From contig NC_020059.1 in NCBI RefSeq assembly GCF_000330885.1, forward strand, positions 3,151,001 through 3,215,000: DNA of 64,000 bases. The letters are read 5' to 3'. Below are positions 25,858-35,213 of the stretch, one piece after another. The position numbers and the translations under genes are program-made. Numbering within the stretch: position 1 is the first letter of the stretch; each line of letters begins with the position of its first letter. The notes below the pieces were generated by a model. That model worked only from the letters and a program-made list of their open reading frames with translations, was not told the origin of the DNA and made no database searches. Source of the stretch: Rhizobium tropici CIAT 899 (GTDB lineage: Bacteria > Pseudomonadota > Alphaproteobacteria > Rhizobiales > Rhizobiaceae).

Positions 25858-27441
25858 CTATTCCATGGCGTCCAGCTCCGCGCGATGGCGATACATGGCG
25901 AGGAAACGCCGGTAATCGCGATCGTAGAGTTCTTTCTTTCCGGCATTCGGCAGCCGCTCATGACCGCCCGGATACATGGCGGCGCCAGCAACCCCGAGGC
26001 TTTCGTGAATCCCGCAGCAGACGGAAGCTGCGATTGCCGTGCCAAGCAGCACGGTCTCGTTCATCTTCGGGATGACCACCTTGCAGCCGGTCACGTCCGA
26101 GTAGAGTTCCATCAGCACCGAATTCTTCACATGGCCGCCGGCGACGTGCAGCGTGTCGGGCACGTAGCCGTAATCCCGCATCCGCTCCAGGATATGGCGA
26201 ATGCCGAGCGCAATGCCGACGCTGGTGCGCCAGTACAGCCGGCAGAGGCCATCGAAGGACGCATCCAGCGTCATGCCACTGATGACACCCAACGCATGCG
26301 GATCGGCAAGGGGCGAGCGATTGCCGTGAAAATCGGGCAGCACATGGATACGCCCGCCAAGGGAATCATCCTCCGCACGCCTGAGTTCCGCAATCCGCCG
26401 GACGATACGGTCGTGCAACGCCGCTGTCGGCGGCCCACCGGCCGCATGCATGCTGACGATATGGTCGAGCAGTGCGCCCGTCGCCGACTGCCCGGCCTCG
26501 GCAAGCCACATCCCCGGGAAGACAGCCTCGTAATATGGCCCCCACATACCTGTGCTGCGCTTGCGCTCGCGCGCAAAGGAAACCACGCAGCTCGAGGTTC
26601 CCGCAATCAGCGCCAGTTGATGTTCCAACGTGGTGGCATCGCCGGCATAGGCTGCAAGCGCGCCGAGCGCGCCCGCATAGGCGTCGATCATGCCCGCACC
26701 GACATGGCATTTACGGTCGAGACCCAGCGCTTGCGCCGCCTCGGCTGTCAGTGTGCCGATGGACCGTCCAACGGCAACACTCTCATCGGGCAGGCTGCCG
26801 CGTTCGCGCAGATCGCCAAGGCCGATCACATTGAGAAAATCGGCCTGCCAGCCCGGCTCGCGATGCGCAAGATAGTTCCATTTCGCCACCAGCGTCGAAC
26901 GCGACCGTGCAAGCGAACCGGTCGCCTTCCATGTCATGAAATCGGCGAGGTCGAAAAAATAGCCGGCCTCAGCCCAGGTTTCCGGCAGGTTTTCCTTCAG
27001 CCACATCAGCTTCGGCATTTCCATTTCGGGCGACATGAACGCGCCGGAATATTCAAGCACCGCGTGCTTCGTCGCCGTGCAGTAATCCGCCTCAGCCAAC
27101 GCCCGATGATCGAGCCAGACGATGGTGTCGAACCTTTTCTCGCCGCCGGTGGAAACGGTGAGCTGCCCGCCGTCGCGGTCACGCACGACCAGCGAGCAGG
27201 TCGCATCGAAGCCGATCGCGCCGATGACAGAGGAGTCGACGCCGGCAGCCTTTACCGCTGCGCGAACGACGGTGCAGACGGCAGTCCATATGTCTTCAGA
27301 ATCATGCTCGGCGTGGTTTTCACGCGGGCGATTCATCAGGATCGGATGTTCGCTTTTACCCAGCAGCGAACCGCTCGCGGTGAAGACACCAGCGCGCGCG
27401 CTGCCTGTGCCGATATCGACCGCAACCACGTGATCACGCAT
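25858..27441 (-). CDS. FGGY-family pentulose kinase (ribulokinase-like)
   Basis: A 527-residue sugar kinase. The N-terminal phosphate motif is VAVDIGTGSARAGVF and the C-terminal FGGY region includes LHVAGGHVKNSVLMELYSDV. The strings FDATCSLVVRDRDG and SPEMEMPKLMWLKENLP place it in the FGGY pentulose-kinase subgroup associated with D-ribulose and ribitol-type substrates. It is the last gene of the polyol operon. D-ribulose from ribitol, or a ketose from D-arabitol, is the likely substrate. Twenty bases separate it from the HAD gene upstream. Confidence 0.85.
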   Translation of the reverse strand: MRDHVVAVDIGTGSARAGVFTASGSLLGKSEHPILMNRPRENHAEHDSEDIWTAVCTVVRAAVKAAGVDSSVIGAIGFDATCSLVVRDRDGGQLTVSTGGEKRFDTIVWLDHRALAEADYCTATKHAVLEYSGAFMSPEMEMPKLMWLKENLPETWAEAGYFFDLADFMTWKATGSLARSRSTLVAKWNYLAHREPGWQADFLNVIGLGDLRERGSLPDESVAVGRSIGTLTAEAAQALGLDRKCHVGAGMIDAYAGALGALAAYAGDATTLEHQLALIAGTSSCVVSFARERKRSTGMWGPYYEAVFPGMWLAEAGQSATGALLDHIVSMHAAGGPPTAALHDRIVRRIAELRRAEDDSLGGRIHVLPDFHGNRSPLADPHALGVISGMTLDASFDGLCRLYWRTSVGIALGIRHILERMRDYGYVPDTLHVAGGHVKNSVLMELYSDVTGCKVVIPKMNETVLLGTAIAASVCCGIHESLGVAGAAMYPGGHERLPNAGKKELYDRDYRRFLAMYRHRAELDAME

Positions 27442-27461
27442 GCAAAAGAGGTCCCGCCCAC

Positions 27462-28136
27462 TTATCTCTTGTTGCGGACAAGTTGTATCAATTCCGGCAT
27501 CGCGTCAAACACGACTTCCGGCGAAAGTTGCTCCAATTCCGCTCGGTAACTCGGCGAATGGGCATGCGAACCACCGGTAAAGGCAAAGACCGTCATGCCG
27601 GCGGCACGCGCTGCCGTGATGCCCGCCGGGCTGTCTTCGACGACGATGCAATCCTTTGGCAGAACGCCCATCTTTTCGGCCGCATAGAGGAAAAGATCCG
27701 GCGCCGGCTTGCCGCGTTTCACCATGCTCGCACTGAATATATTCGGCTCCAGTCTGTCCAGCAGTCCGGTCACGCCGAGCGAGAGGCGGATGCGCTCCAG
27801 CTGGCTGGACGAGGCGACGCAGCGCGGCAGCGAAAGCGCATCCAGCGTCGCGCCGATACCGTCGATCGGCTTCAGCTCATGCTTGAAGCGTTCATAGAGA
27901 TCGTTGCGGATGCGGTCGAGAAATGCCTGATCGATAAAGACGTCGAATTCCGTCTGCATCGTATCGACGAGCGTCGCCAGGCTCTTGCCGAGGAAGCGGC
28001 TATAGACATCCTCTTCGCTCATCTCGACGCCGACATCATGCATCGCCTGGATGAGCACGCCGACCGACAGCGGCTCGCTGTCGACAAGCACACCATCGCA
28101 ATCGAAGATTACGAGCCCTGTTCCCGCATCCGCCAT
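27462..28136 (-). CDS. HAD-superfamily sugar phosphatase
   Basis: A 224-residue HAD subfamily IA hydrolase. Motif I is IFDCDGVLVDSEP, the motif II Ser is in VASSSQLERIRLSL, the motif III Lys in KRGKPAPDLFL, and motif IV in VVEDSPAGITAARAAG. Relatives include beta-phosphoglucomutase-like proteins and sugar phosphatases (YniC, YcjU). Within this operon it probably clears a sugar-phosphate by-product. The ATG at 28136 is used; the frame extends 20 codons upstream without a convincing start. Confidence 0.88.
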   Translation of the reverse strand: MADAGTGLVIFDCDGVLVDSEPLSVGVLIQAMHDVGVEMSEEDVYSRFLGKSLATLVDTMQTEFDVFIDQAFLDRIRNDLYERFKHELKPIDGIGATLDALSLPRCVASSSQLERIRLSLGVTGLLDRLEPNIFSASMVKRGKPAPDLFLYAAEKMGVLPKDCIVVEDSPAGITAARAAGMTVFAFTGGSHAHSPSYRAELEQLSPEVVFDAMPELIQLVRNKR

Positions 28137-28236
28137 CACAGATCCAACCTGAATTCTATTCGTAGCCTTGTCATGCCCGAAACACCGGCGGGACAATGGA
28201 AAACGGCCGGAACAGGAGAGGTCCGGCCGTTCGAAA

Positions 28237-29718
28237 TTATTCCGCGAGTTTGTTGTCCAAGTATAGCTGCAGGGTGACGCGGGTACCCTTTTCCCACAGC
28301 GTTTTCAGTGCATGCGCAAAGCGCTTGCGGAAAAGATCGGATTTGGCGACATCGCCGAAGATGTCGTCAAAGACGAGGAAGGCATTCGGATCGTCCTTGG
28401 CCTTGAGGGCTGCTTCATGCAGCCGATCGGCGCTGGCATCGTTGAAGACGATCTCCTTGCCGCTATCGCTCTTGCCGGCGAAGTAACGGCACCACAACGC
28501 CGAAACGAGCGCGAGGCCAACAATATCCTCGCCGCGGCGGAGACGATCCGCCGTCGATGGCAGGATGAATTTCGGCTGGCGGTTCGAGCCGTCCTGCGCC
28601 AGGCGCGGGATGGTATCGGCGATCTTTGGATTGGCGAAGCGGTGTTCGATCAGCTTGAAGTAATCCGCAAGCACGGTATTTGGCACCGGCGGGATGACGG
28701 AGATGATCTCGTCATTTTCGAGCTTGGCCAGAAAGGCGCGGATCAGCGGATCTTCCATGGCTTCATGCACGAAATGAATATCCATTAGCGCCGCCGGATA
28801 GGCGATCGCCGCATGGCCGCCATTGAGGATGCGGATCTTCATGTGCTCATAGGGGGTGACGTCGGGCACGAAGGTGACACCGACCTTTTCAAGCGGCGGA
28901 CGACCCGCCGGGAAATTGTCCTCCAGCACCCATTGCTTGAACTCTTCGCAATAGACCGGCCAGTTGTCTTCGATATCGAAAGCTTCTTTGAGCAAGTCGA
29001 TCTCACGCGCACCCGTTGCCGGCGTGATACGATCGACCATGCCGTTCGGGAAGGCGACGTTCGCGGCGATCCAATCGGCAAAAGCCGGATCGGAAAGCTT
29101 TGCCGTGCCGACGACGGCGGCTTTGGTGACGCCGCCATTGTGGGGGATGTTATCGCAGGACATGACGGTGAAGGGCGGCAAGCCGGCAGCGCGACGCGCC
29201 TTCAGACCGGCGACGATCAGGCCGAACACCGTCTTCGGCGCATCCGGGTTCTGCCCATCGGCCACGATTGCCGGATGGGCGGGATTGAACTTGCCAGAGG
29301 CATCGATGAAGTAACCACCCTCGGTAATCGTCATCGAAACGATGCGGATCGTCGGATCGGCAAGCTTGGCGATGGTGGCCTTGGCGTCGCCGACCGGCAG
29401 GATGTCGATCATGGGCGCGGTGACACGCGCAGCCGTGCGGTTGTTGTCCTGCTCGACAACGGTCGTCAGGAAGTCCTGGGCGGCCAGCTTTTCACGCATG
29501 GCTGCATCCGACGGCAATACGCCGGCACCGATGATCGCCCAGTCATGCGCCTCGCCGGTATTGAAAAGGTCGTCGAGATAGATTGCCTGATGGGCACGAT
29601 GGAAATTGCCGACACCGAAATGCACGATACCAGCCGAAAGCGACTTCCGGTCATAGGCAGGAATGGCCACCTTTGCAGCCACCTGCTGGAGAGTTGCGAG
29701 CGATAATTTGCACGTCAT
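28237..29718 (-). CDS. mtlK: Mannitol 2-dehydrogenase
   Basis: A 493-residue long-chain polyol dehydrogenase that oxidises D-mannitol (and often D-arabitol or sorbitol) with NAD to the 2-ketose. The NAD motif is IVHFGVGNFHRAHQA, and the catalytic KxxxxNxxH motif appears as KIRILNGGHAAIAYP near residue 300. The start MTCKLSLATL is taken, 45 codons inside the longest frame. It is 146 bases downstream of the ATPase gene, in the place where smoS and then mtlK occur in S. meliloti; here only mtlK is present. Confidence 0.92.
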   Translation of the reverse strand: MTCKLSLATLQQVAAKVAIPAYDRKSLSAGIVHFGVGNFHRAHQAIYLDDLFNTGEAHDWAIIGAGVLPSDAAMREKLAAQDFLTTVVEQDNNRTAARVTAPMIDILPVGDAKATIAKLADPTIRIVSMTITEGGYFIDASGKFNPAHPAIVADGQNPDAPKTVFGLIVAGLKARRAAGLPPFTVMSCDNIPHNGGVTKAAVVGTAKLSDPAFADWIAANVAFPNGMVDRITPATGAREIDLLKEAFDIEDNWPVYCEEFKQWVLEDNFPAGRPPLEKVGVTFVPDVTPYEHMKIRILNGGHAAIAYPAALMDIHFVHEAMEDPLIRAFLAKLENDEIISVIPPVPNTVLADYFKLIEHRFANPKIADTIPRLAQDGSNRQPKFILPSTADRLRRGEDIVGLALVSALWCRYFAGKSDSGKEIVFNDASADRLHEAALKAKDDPNAFLVFDDIFGDVAKSDLFRKRFAHALKTLWEKGTRVTLQLYLDNKLAE

Positions 29719-29864
29719 GTCTCTGGTCCTTCTGAAAGGTCTTGGCTCCGGGCGGCTGGGAAACCCGCGCCGGCTGGTATGCTTGACCGGTGCATACAGA
29801 TCGATGATGCGAACCGGAACAGATGCGTCGGCCGTGCCCGCTCCAGCGCACACGGCCTTGGCCT

Positions 29865-30869
29865 TTAAGCTGAAATCGCCAGCCCCTCGGCGTTGAACCG
29901 GTGAATATGCGCCTTGTCCGGTGTCAGGTAGACGGTATCGCCGGCCCGGGCCGGGAAATCGCCCGAGCCGCGCGCAGTCACCGTGCCGATCCCGTCAACG
30001 TCGATGTGCAGGAAAGTGTCGGAACCGAGATGTTCGGCCACGAGCACCTTGCCCTGCCAGTCGCCCGACGTGGTCGACAGCAGCACGTGTTCCGGCCTGA
30101 CGCCGATCGTGTCGCCGCCGAGGCTCTGGGCATAGGCGCCCTTGACGAAGTTCATCTTCGGCGAGCCGATGAAGCCCGCGACGAAGAGGTTGCGCGGGCT
30201 GCGGTAGAGCTCCAGCGGCGAGCCGACCTGCTCGATATTGCCGCGGTTGAGCACGACAATCTTGTCGGCCATGGTCATGGCCTCGACTTGGTCATGCGTC
30301 ACATAGACCATCGTCGTCTTCAGCTGCTGATGCAGCTCGCTGATCTCAAGGCGCATGTTGACGCGCAGCGCCGCATCGAGGTTCGACAAGGGCTCGTCGA
30401 ATAGGAAGGCGGCCGGCTGGCGCACGATGGCGCGACCGATGGCGACACGCTGGCGCTGACCGCCGGAAAGCTGGCGCGGCTTGCGCTCCAGATAGTCAGT
30501 CAGGTTGAGGACGCGCGCGGCATCCGCCACCTTCTTGTCGATTTCCGCCTGCGGCATGTTCGCCATCTTCAGCGGAAAGGCGATGTTCTTGCGCACGCTC
30601 ATATGCGGATAAAGCGCGTAGGACTGGAACACCATGGCAAGGCCGCGATCGGACGGCTTCAGATTGGTGCCGTCCTTGCCGTCGATCATGATCTGACCGC
30701 CGGAGACGTCTTCGAGGCCGGCGATCAGGCGCAGCAGCGTCGACTTGCCACAGCCCGACGGGCCGACGAAGACGACGAACTCGCCATTATCGATCTCCAG
30801 GTCGATGGAAGGGATGACCTTGGCTTCGCCGAAGACCTTGGAGACTTGTTTGAGAACAATGCTACCCAT
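29865..30869 (-). CDS. smoK: Polyol ABC transporter ATPase
   Basis: A 334-residue MalK/UgpC-type ATPase for the sorbitol/mannitol importer. Walker A is GPSGCGKST, the signature [15 protein letters not shown], and Walker [12 protein letters not shown], with a C-terminal TOBE/OB region (about 235-334, ending [13 protein letters not shown]). The N-terminal [20 protein letters not shown] is the normal start. Eleven bases separate it from the smoG stop. The name follows the smo gene order; substrate range is inferred. Confidence 0.9.
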   Translation of the reverse strand: MGSIVLKQVSKVFGEAKVIPSIDLEIDNGEFVVFVGPSGCGKSTLLRLIAGLEDVSGGQIMIDGKDGTNLKPSDRGLAMVFQSYALYPHMSVRKNIAFPLKMANMPQAEIDKKVADAARVLNLTDYLERKPRQLSGGQRQRVAIGRAIVRQPAAFLFDEPLSNLDAALRVNMRLEISELHQQLKTTMVYVTHDQVEAMTMADKIVVLNRGNIEQVGSPLELYRSPRNLFVAGFIGSPKMNFVKGAYAQSLGGDTIGVRPEHVLLSTTSGDWQGKVLVAEHLGSDTFLHIDVDGIGTVTARGSGDFPARAGDTVYLTPDKAHIHRFNAEGLAISA

Positions 30870-30880
30870 GTTTCTCTTCC

Positions 30881-31723
30881 TTACTTAACCGCGCCGAAGG
30901 TCAGGCCGCGAACGAGTTGCTTCTGGCTGAACCAGCCAAGGATCAGGATCGGAGCGATCGCCATGGTCGATGCCGCCGAAAGCTTGGCATAGAACAGGCC
31001 CTCGGGGCTGGAATAGGAGGCGATGAAGGTGCTCAGCGGCGCCGCATCGACCGCGGAGAGGTTGAGCGTCCAGAAGGCCTCGTTCCAGGCGAGGATGATG
31101 TTGAGCAGCATCGTCGAGGCAAGGCCGGGAATCGCCATCGGCGTCAGGACATAGATGATCTCTTTTGCCAGCGTCGCACCGTCCATGCGGGCCGCTTCGA
31201 GGATTTCGCCGGGAATTTCCTTGAAGTAGGTATAGAGCATCCAGACGATGATCGGCAGGTTGATGAGCATCAGCACGACGACCATGCCCACCCGGCTGGC
31301 GAACTGGTTGTTCAGGAGGCCGAAGCTCTGGAACAACAGGTAGATCGGGATGAAGGCGCCGACCGGCGGCATCATTTTCGTCGACAGCATCCACATCAGG
31401 ACGTCCTTGGTCCGCTTGGTCGGCGAGAATGCCATGGCCCAGGCGGCGGGTACTGCGACGAGCAGGCCGAGAAAGGTCGAACCAAGGGCGATGATGACCG
31501 AGTTGCCGAAGTGGAGGAAGTAGTCCGAGCGCGACTGCACCTCGAAATAGTTCTCCAGCGTCCAGTGGAAGAAGAGGAACTGCGGCGGCGAGGCAATCGC
31601 ATCGCCTTCCGTCTTGAAGCTCGTCAGGATCGTCCACAGGATCGGGAAGAAGATAAGGATTGCCACGATCCAGGCGGCGACCGATACAACGATCTTGCGT
31701 TGCGTGGTGACTTTGCGTGCCAT
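30881..31723 (-). CDS. smoG: Polyol ABC transporter permease
   Basis: A 280-residue MalG-type permease with about six membrane segments. The EAA loop is [20 protein letters not shown] near residue 180, and the C-terminal [12 protein letters not shown] is the classic ending of this subfamily. It would pair with the product of the preceding gene to form the channel. Only one base separates its start from the smoF stop, so the two are translated together. Confidence 0.92.
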   Translation of the reverse strand: MARKVTTQRKIVVSVAAWIVAILIFFPILWTILTSFKTEGDAIASPPQFLFFHWTLENYFEVQSRSDYFLHFGNSVIIALGSTFLGLLVAVPAAWAMAFSPTKRTKDVLMWMLSTKMMPPVGAFIPIYLLFQSFGLLNNQFASRVGMVVVLMLINLPIIVWMLYTYFKEIPGEILEAARMDGATLAKEIIYVLTPMAIPGLASTMLLNIILAWNEAFWTLNLSAVDAAPLSTFIASYSSPEGLFYAKLSAASTMAIAPILILGWFSQKQLVRGLTFGAVK

Positions 31724-31724
31724 C

Positions 31725-32597
31725 TCAAGCCTCCAGATTCTTGCCGACTGCGCGCATCAGGAAGATCGCAACGATGTTGGCGAGGATGACGGCGATGATG
31801 CCGCCCGCCGACGCGCCGCCGACGTCCTGCGACAGAACGATCTGCGAATAGACGAGATAAGTCAGGTTCGTCGTCGCCGTGCCCGGACCGCCATTGGTGG
31901 TGACGAGGATCTCGGCAAAGGCCGACAGCATGAAGATCGTCTCGATCAGGATGACGACGGTGATGGCCCGCGCCAGATGCGGCAGGATGATATGGATGAA
32001 CTTCGAAACCGGTCCGGCGCCATCCATCTCGGCAGCTTCCTTCTGCTCCTCATCCAGCGACTGCAGGGCAGTCAGCAGGATAAGTGTCGCGAAAGGCAGC
32101 CACTGCCAGGCGATGATGATGATGATCGACAGCAGCGGAACCGTCTCCAGCCAGGTCAGCGGATCAAGCCCGAAGAACCGGAAGAGATGTGCCAGGAGCC
32201 CGTTCACCGGGTTCATGAACATATGCTTCCAGATGAGGGCCGCGACCGTCGGCATCACGAAGAAGGGCGCAAGCACCAGCATGCGCACGATGCCCTGGCC
32301 GAAGATCGGCTGATCAAGAAGGAGTGCCAGCGCAATGCCGCCGACGACCGTGATCAGCAACGCACCGCCGACAAGCAGTAACGTCACGATCAGCGAGCTG
32401 AGGAAGGCCGGATCGGTGATGAAATATTCGTAGTTGAGAAACCCGAGGAAATCGTGCGTGCCGGGATTCAGCAGATTGTAGTTCAGCGTCGAGAAATAGA
32501 TCGTCATCACGAGCGGGACGATCATCCAAGCAAAGAGGAGCAGAACCGAAGGCGCCATCATGACGCGTGCGGTGGAACGGGTGTGCAACGTTGCCAT
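31725..32597 (-). CDS. smoF: Polyol ABC transporter permease
   Basis: A 290-residue MalF-type permease of the mannitol/sorbitol group with six membrane segments. The EAA-like loop is EEQKEAAEMDGAGPVSKFIH near residue 185. The N-terminal VMMAPSVLLLFAWMIVPLVM is usual for sugar permeases of this class. The gene follows smoE after a 145-base gap that contains two hairpins. That suggests differential expression of binding protein and membrane parts. Confidence 0.92.
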   Translation of the reverse strand: MATLHTRSTARVMMAPSVLLLFAWMIVPLVMTIYFSTLNYNLLNPGTHDFLGFLNYEYFITDPAFLSSLIVTLLLVGGALLITVVGGIALALLLDQPIFGQGIVRMLVLAPFFVMPTVAALIWKHMFMNPVNGLLAHLFRFFGLDPLTWLETVPLLSIIIIIAWQWLPFATLILLTALQSLDEEQKEAAEMDGAGPVSKFIHIILPHLARAITVVILIETIFMLSAFAEILVTTNGGPGTATTNLTYLVYSQIVLSQDVGGASAGGIIAVILANIVAIFLMRAVGKNLEA

Positions 32598-32655
32598 GGC
32601 AAGTACCGACCTATCTTTAAAGGAGGGGGTGGCCGCGGACCGGCTGAAACAAAAG

Positions 32656-32726
32656 GGCCGCCAAGGGCAGTTCGGCGCTCGGCGGCCTAGAGGAAAGCAG
32701 TGCTCGAGAGGGGGCCGCTGCTTTCC
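32656..32726 (-). promoter_or_regulatory. Hairpin pair between smoE and smoF, probable attenuator
   Basis: Read on the minus strand, the first hairpin pairs GGAAAGCAG with CTGCTTTCC (32718-32726 with 32692-32700). The second pairs GGCCGCC with GGCGGCC (32681-32687 with 32656-32662) and is followed by CTTTTGTTTC. The second has the shape of a rho-independent terminator, so part of the transcripts probably stop after smoE. Confidence 0.7.
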
Positions 32727-32742
32727 TTAGCTTCGAAGGCCC

Positions 32743-34059
32743 TTACTTCGGATAGCCGGCCTTCTTCATTTCGCGTTCCGTCAGCTGCTGGGCAGCCTTC
32801 AGAGCCTGATCGACGGAGATCTGGCCGGCGAGAGCGGCCGAGAACTGCTGGCCGACAGCAGTGCCGATGCCCTGAAATTCAGGGATGGCGACGAACTGGA
32901 CGCCAACATAGGGAACAGGCTTGACGGTCGGATGTGTCGGATCAGCCGAGTTGATCGAGTCGAGCGTCATCTTGGCGAAAGGCGCTGCCTTCTGGTAGTC
33001 CGCACTCGCATAGAGCGACGTACGGGTGCCGGGAGGTGCATTCAGCCAGCCTTCTTTCTGAGCGACAAGGTTGGTGTATTCCTTGCTGGTTGCCCAGGAG
33101 ATGAACTTTTCTGCGATTTCAGCCTTCTTCGACGAAGCCGGGATGGCGAGGTTCCATGCCCAGAGCCAGTTGCCGCGCTTGCCGAGGCCCTTATCCGGAG
33201 CCAGAGCGAAGCCGACCTTGTCGGCGACCTTCGATTCCTTCGGATCGGAAACGAAGGAGGCAGCAACGGTGGCGTCGATCCACATGCCGCACTTGCCGGA
33301 CTGGAACAGAGCCAGGTTTTCGTTGAAGCCGTTGGAAGAAGCGCCCGGAGGGCCGGCATCCTTCATCAGCTTGACGTAGAAGTCGAGCGTGTCCTTCCAT
33401 TCCGGCTGGTCGAACTGTGCCTTCCACTTTTCATCGAACCAGCGAGCGCCGAACGAATTCGACATCGCCGTCAAGAACGCCATGTTCTCGCCCCAGCCAG
33501 CCTTGCCGCGAAGGCAGATGCCGTAGACTTCATGGTCCTTGTCGGTGATCTTGCGGGCCGCATCGGCAACGAAGTCCCAGGTCGGTGCGTCCGGCATCTT
33601 AAGACCGGCCTTTTCGAACAGGTCCTTGCGGTACATCACCATCGAGCTTTCGCCGTAGAACGGTGCTGCATAGAGCTTGCCGTCGGTTGTCAGACCGCTG
33701 CGAATGGCCGGGAGAAGGTCATCCACCGCATAGTCCTTGTCGGCGGAAAGCTTGTCGAGCGAGGCAAGCCAGCCGAGCTTGCTCCAGATCGGCACTTCAT
33801 AGGTGCCGATGGTCAGCACGTCGTACTGGCCGGCCTTGGTAGCGATGTCGGTCGTAACCTTCTGGCGCAATACGTTTTCTTCGAGCGTGACCCATTGAAG
33901 GTCGATGCCGGGGTTCTTGGCTTTGAAATCGTCCGTAAGCTTCTGCATACGGACCATGTCGCCGTTATTGACCGTCGCAATCGTGAGGGTTTCGGCAGAT
34001 ACCAGGCCGGCGAACATCAAGGCCGAGCAGGCGCTCAGCAGTAAAGTTTTCAATTTCAT
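32743..34059 (-). CDS. smoE: Polyol ABC transporter substrate-binding protein
   Basis: A 438-residue periplasmic binding protein. The signal peptide spans residues 1-22 (MKLKTLLLSACSALMFAGLV, cleavage after VSA). The mature protein shows family-1 binding-protein strings such as YDVLTIGTYEVPIWSKLGWL and PTWDFVADAARKITDKDHEV, as in SmoE/MtlE-type mannitol and sorbitol binding proteins. GGGAGGAAG precedes the ATG. It is the first transport gene after smoC, with its own probable promoter in the 145-base smoC-smoE gap. Confidence 0.9.
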   Translation of the reverse strand: MKLKTLLLSACSALMFAGLVSAETLTIATVNNGDMVRMQKLTDDFKAKNPGIDLQWVTLEENVLRQKVTTDIATKAGQYDVLTIGTYEVPIWSKLGWLASLDKLSADKDYAVDDLLPAIRSGLTTDGKLYAAPFYGESSMVMYRKDLFEKAGLKMPDAPTWDFVADAARKITDKDHEVYGICLRGKAGWGENMAFLTAMSNSFGARWFDEKWKAQFDQPEWKDTLDFYVKLMKDAGPPGASSNGFNENLALFQSGKCGMWIDATVAASFVSDPKESKVADKVGFALAPDKGLGKRGNWLWAWNLAIPASSKKAEIAEKFISWATSKEYTNLVAQKEGWLNAPPGTRTSLYASADYQKAAPFAKMTLDSINSADPTHPTVKPVPYVGVQFVAIPEFQGIGTAVGQQFSAALAGQISVDQALKAAQQLTEREMKKAGYPK

Positions 34060-34083
34060 ATCTTCCTCCCAGAAGATTAAAAT

Positions 34084-34100
34084 GAGCATTCGCTTTGCTC
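34084..34100. promoter_or_regulatory. GAGCA-N7-TGCTC inverted repeat upstream of smoE
   Basis: A 5-bp inverted repeat with a 7-base spacer lies about 25 bases upstream of the smoE start. The same half-site (TGAGCA / TGCTCA) forms the hairpin at 34198-34222. It may be a SmoC binding site; half-sites are short, so chance is not excluded. Confidence 0.35.
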
Positions 34101-34197
34101 GTGGGCAATTACTCACTTCTTGCGACAAAATGTCAATGCAGATTCGTTGCTGCATTGCCGAGCAAGCAGCCTATCCTTTTGTTTTTATGAGTTAAAT

Positions 34198-34222
34198 TTT
34201 TTGCTCACGCCTTGAGCAAAAA
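34198..34222 (-). terminator. 10-bp hairpin at the smoC stop codon
   Basis: TTTTTGCTCA and TGAGCAAAAA pair perfectly around a 5-base loop, overlapping the smoC TGA. On the minus strand the downstream bases are ATTTAAC, a weak U-tract. It could be a terminator or, since it shares the TGAGCA half-site with the smoE upstream repeat, a regulator site. Confidence 0.5.
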
Positions 34223-35158
34223 TTCGGCAACTGCCTCGTCGGTGATCAAACCATTGATCTGCTGACCGACGACGGCCGCCTTGATTGCCTCGAATTTGCG
34301 TCGGCCCTTGGCGATTCCGATGACGCTGCAGGTATCGCGCGACGGCAAGGGCGCACTGGCGACGCGCTCGTTGACATCATCGGGCATGAGCTTGCCATTG
34401 CCATCGAAAACCCATCCGCAGATCTCGCCGGCAGCGCCCCGATCCATCAGGGCAAGCATCTCGTCCCTCTCGAGAAAGCCGTCGAGACAGAGCGGCGCCT
34501 CGACACCCATCTCGCCGATGCCGACGAAGGTCACGTCGGCCTGCGCGCTGATATCGAGTGTCGAGCGCACCAGTGCCTGCGCATGCAACAGTTCGCGCTC
34601 CTCTGCGGAAGACACCAGTACCGGCAGCGGCATCGGAAAATGCCGCGCCTTGACGACGTCGGCCATGCTGAAAATGACGTTGTAGTAGGCGGCCGAACCG
34701 TCGGGGCCGATATTGCCCGTCAGCGACACAACCCGGTGCTGCAGACATTCGATCGCCGGCAGCTGATCGACCGCAGCCTTCAGCGTGCGCCCCGTGCCGA
34801 TCGCCAGCACGATCGGGTCGGGCCGCCGCAGCCAGCGCTCGATTTCGGCAGCACCCGCTTCGGCAATGCCAATGGTGGAGGATGTGCTGTCTGAATCGCT
34901 CGGCACGATATCGACATGCCGCAGATTGAATTTCTTCTTGAGCTCTGCCGCATATTCCAGACACGCGGCGATCGGATGGTCCAGCCGGACCTTGATCAGC
35001 CGCTCGGCGACGGCAAGCGACACCAGCCGCTGGGCCGACTGCCTGGATACTCCCATCGCGACGGCGATTTCGTCCTGCGTGCGGCCGGCAACATAATAGA
35101 GCCAACCGGCTCGCGCCGCATCATCAAGCCGTCCCTGGGAATCCAGCTTTCTCGCCAT
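34205..35158 (-). CDS. smoC: SorC-family regulator of polyol operon
   Basis: A 317-residue regulator. The HTH region is RAGWLYYVAGRTQDEIAVAM followed by GVSRQSAQRLVSLAV near residues 15-55. A sugar-binding domain with VLAIGTGRTLKAAVDQL and a closing INGLITDEAVAEFLLKA completes the SorC architecture. AAGGAAG precedes the ATG. It stands between the rbsD/fucU-like gene and smoE, as smoC does in S. meliloti, and probably responds to a polyol or its phosphate. Confidence 0.88.
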   Translation of the reverse strand: MARKLDSQGRLDDAARAGWLYYVAGRTQDEIAVAMGVSRQSAQRLVSLAVAERLIKVRLDHPIAACLEYAAELKKKFNLRHVDIVPSDSDSTSSTIGIAEAGAAEIERWLRRPDPIVLAIGTGRTLKAAVDQLPAIECLQHRVVSLTGNIGPDGSAAYYNVIFSMADVVKARHFPMPLPVLVSSAEERELLHAQALVRSTLDISAQADVTFVGIGEMGVEAPLCLDGFLERDEMLALMDRGAAGEICGWVFDGNGKLMPDDVNERVASAPLPSRDTCSVIGIAKGRRKFEAIKAAVVGQQINGLITDEAVAEFLLKA

Positions 35159-35213
35159 CGCCTTCCTTTATCGAAACAGCGCCCTTGCCGCCATCCGGAT
35201 CAAGCGTGCCTGA

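Noticed and set aside
25885..27549. 554-codon open frame antisense to the FGGY kinase
   Set aside because: The kinase on the other strand has all family motifs; long antisense frames are normal in high-G+C genes. Product is Arg/His/Gly-rich without a recognisable domain.
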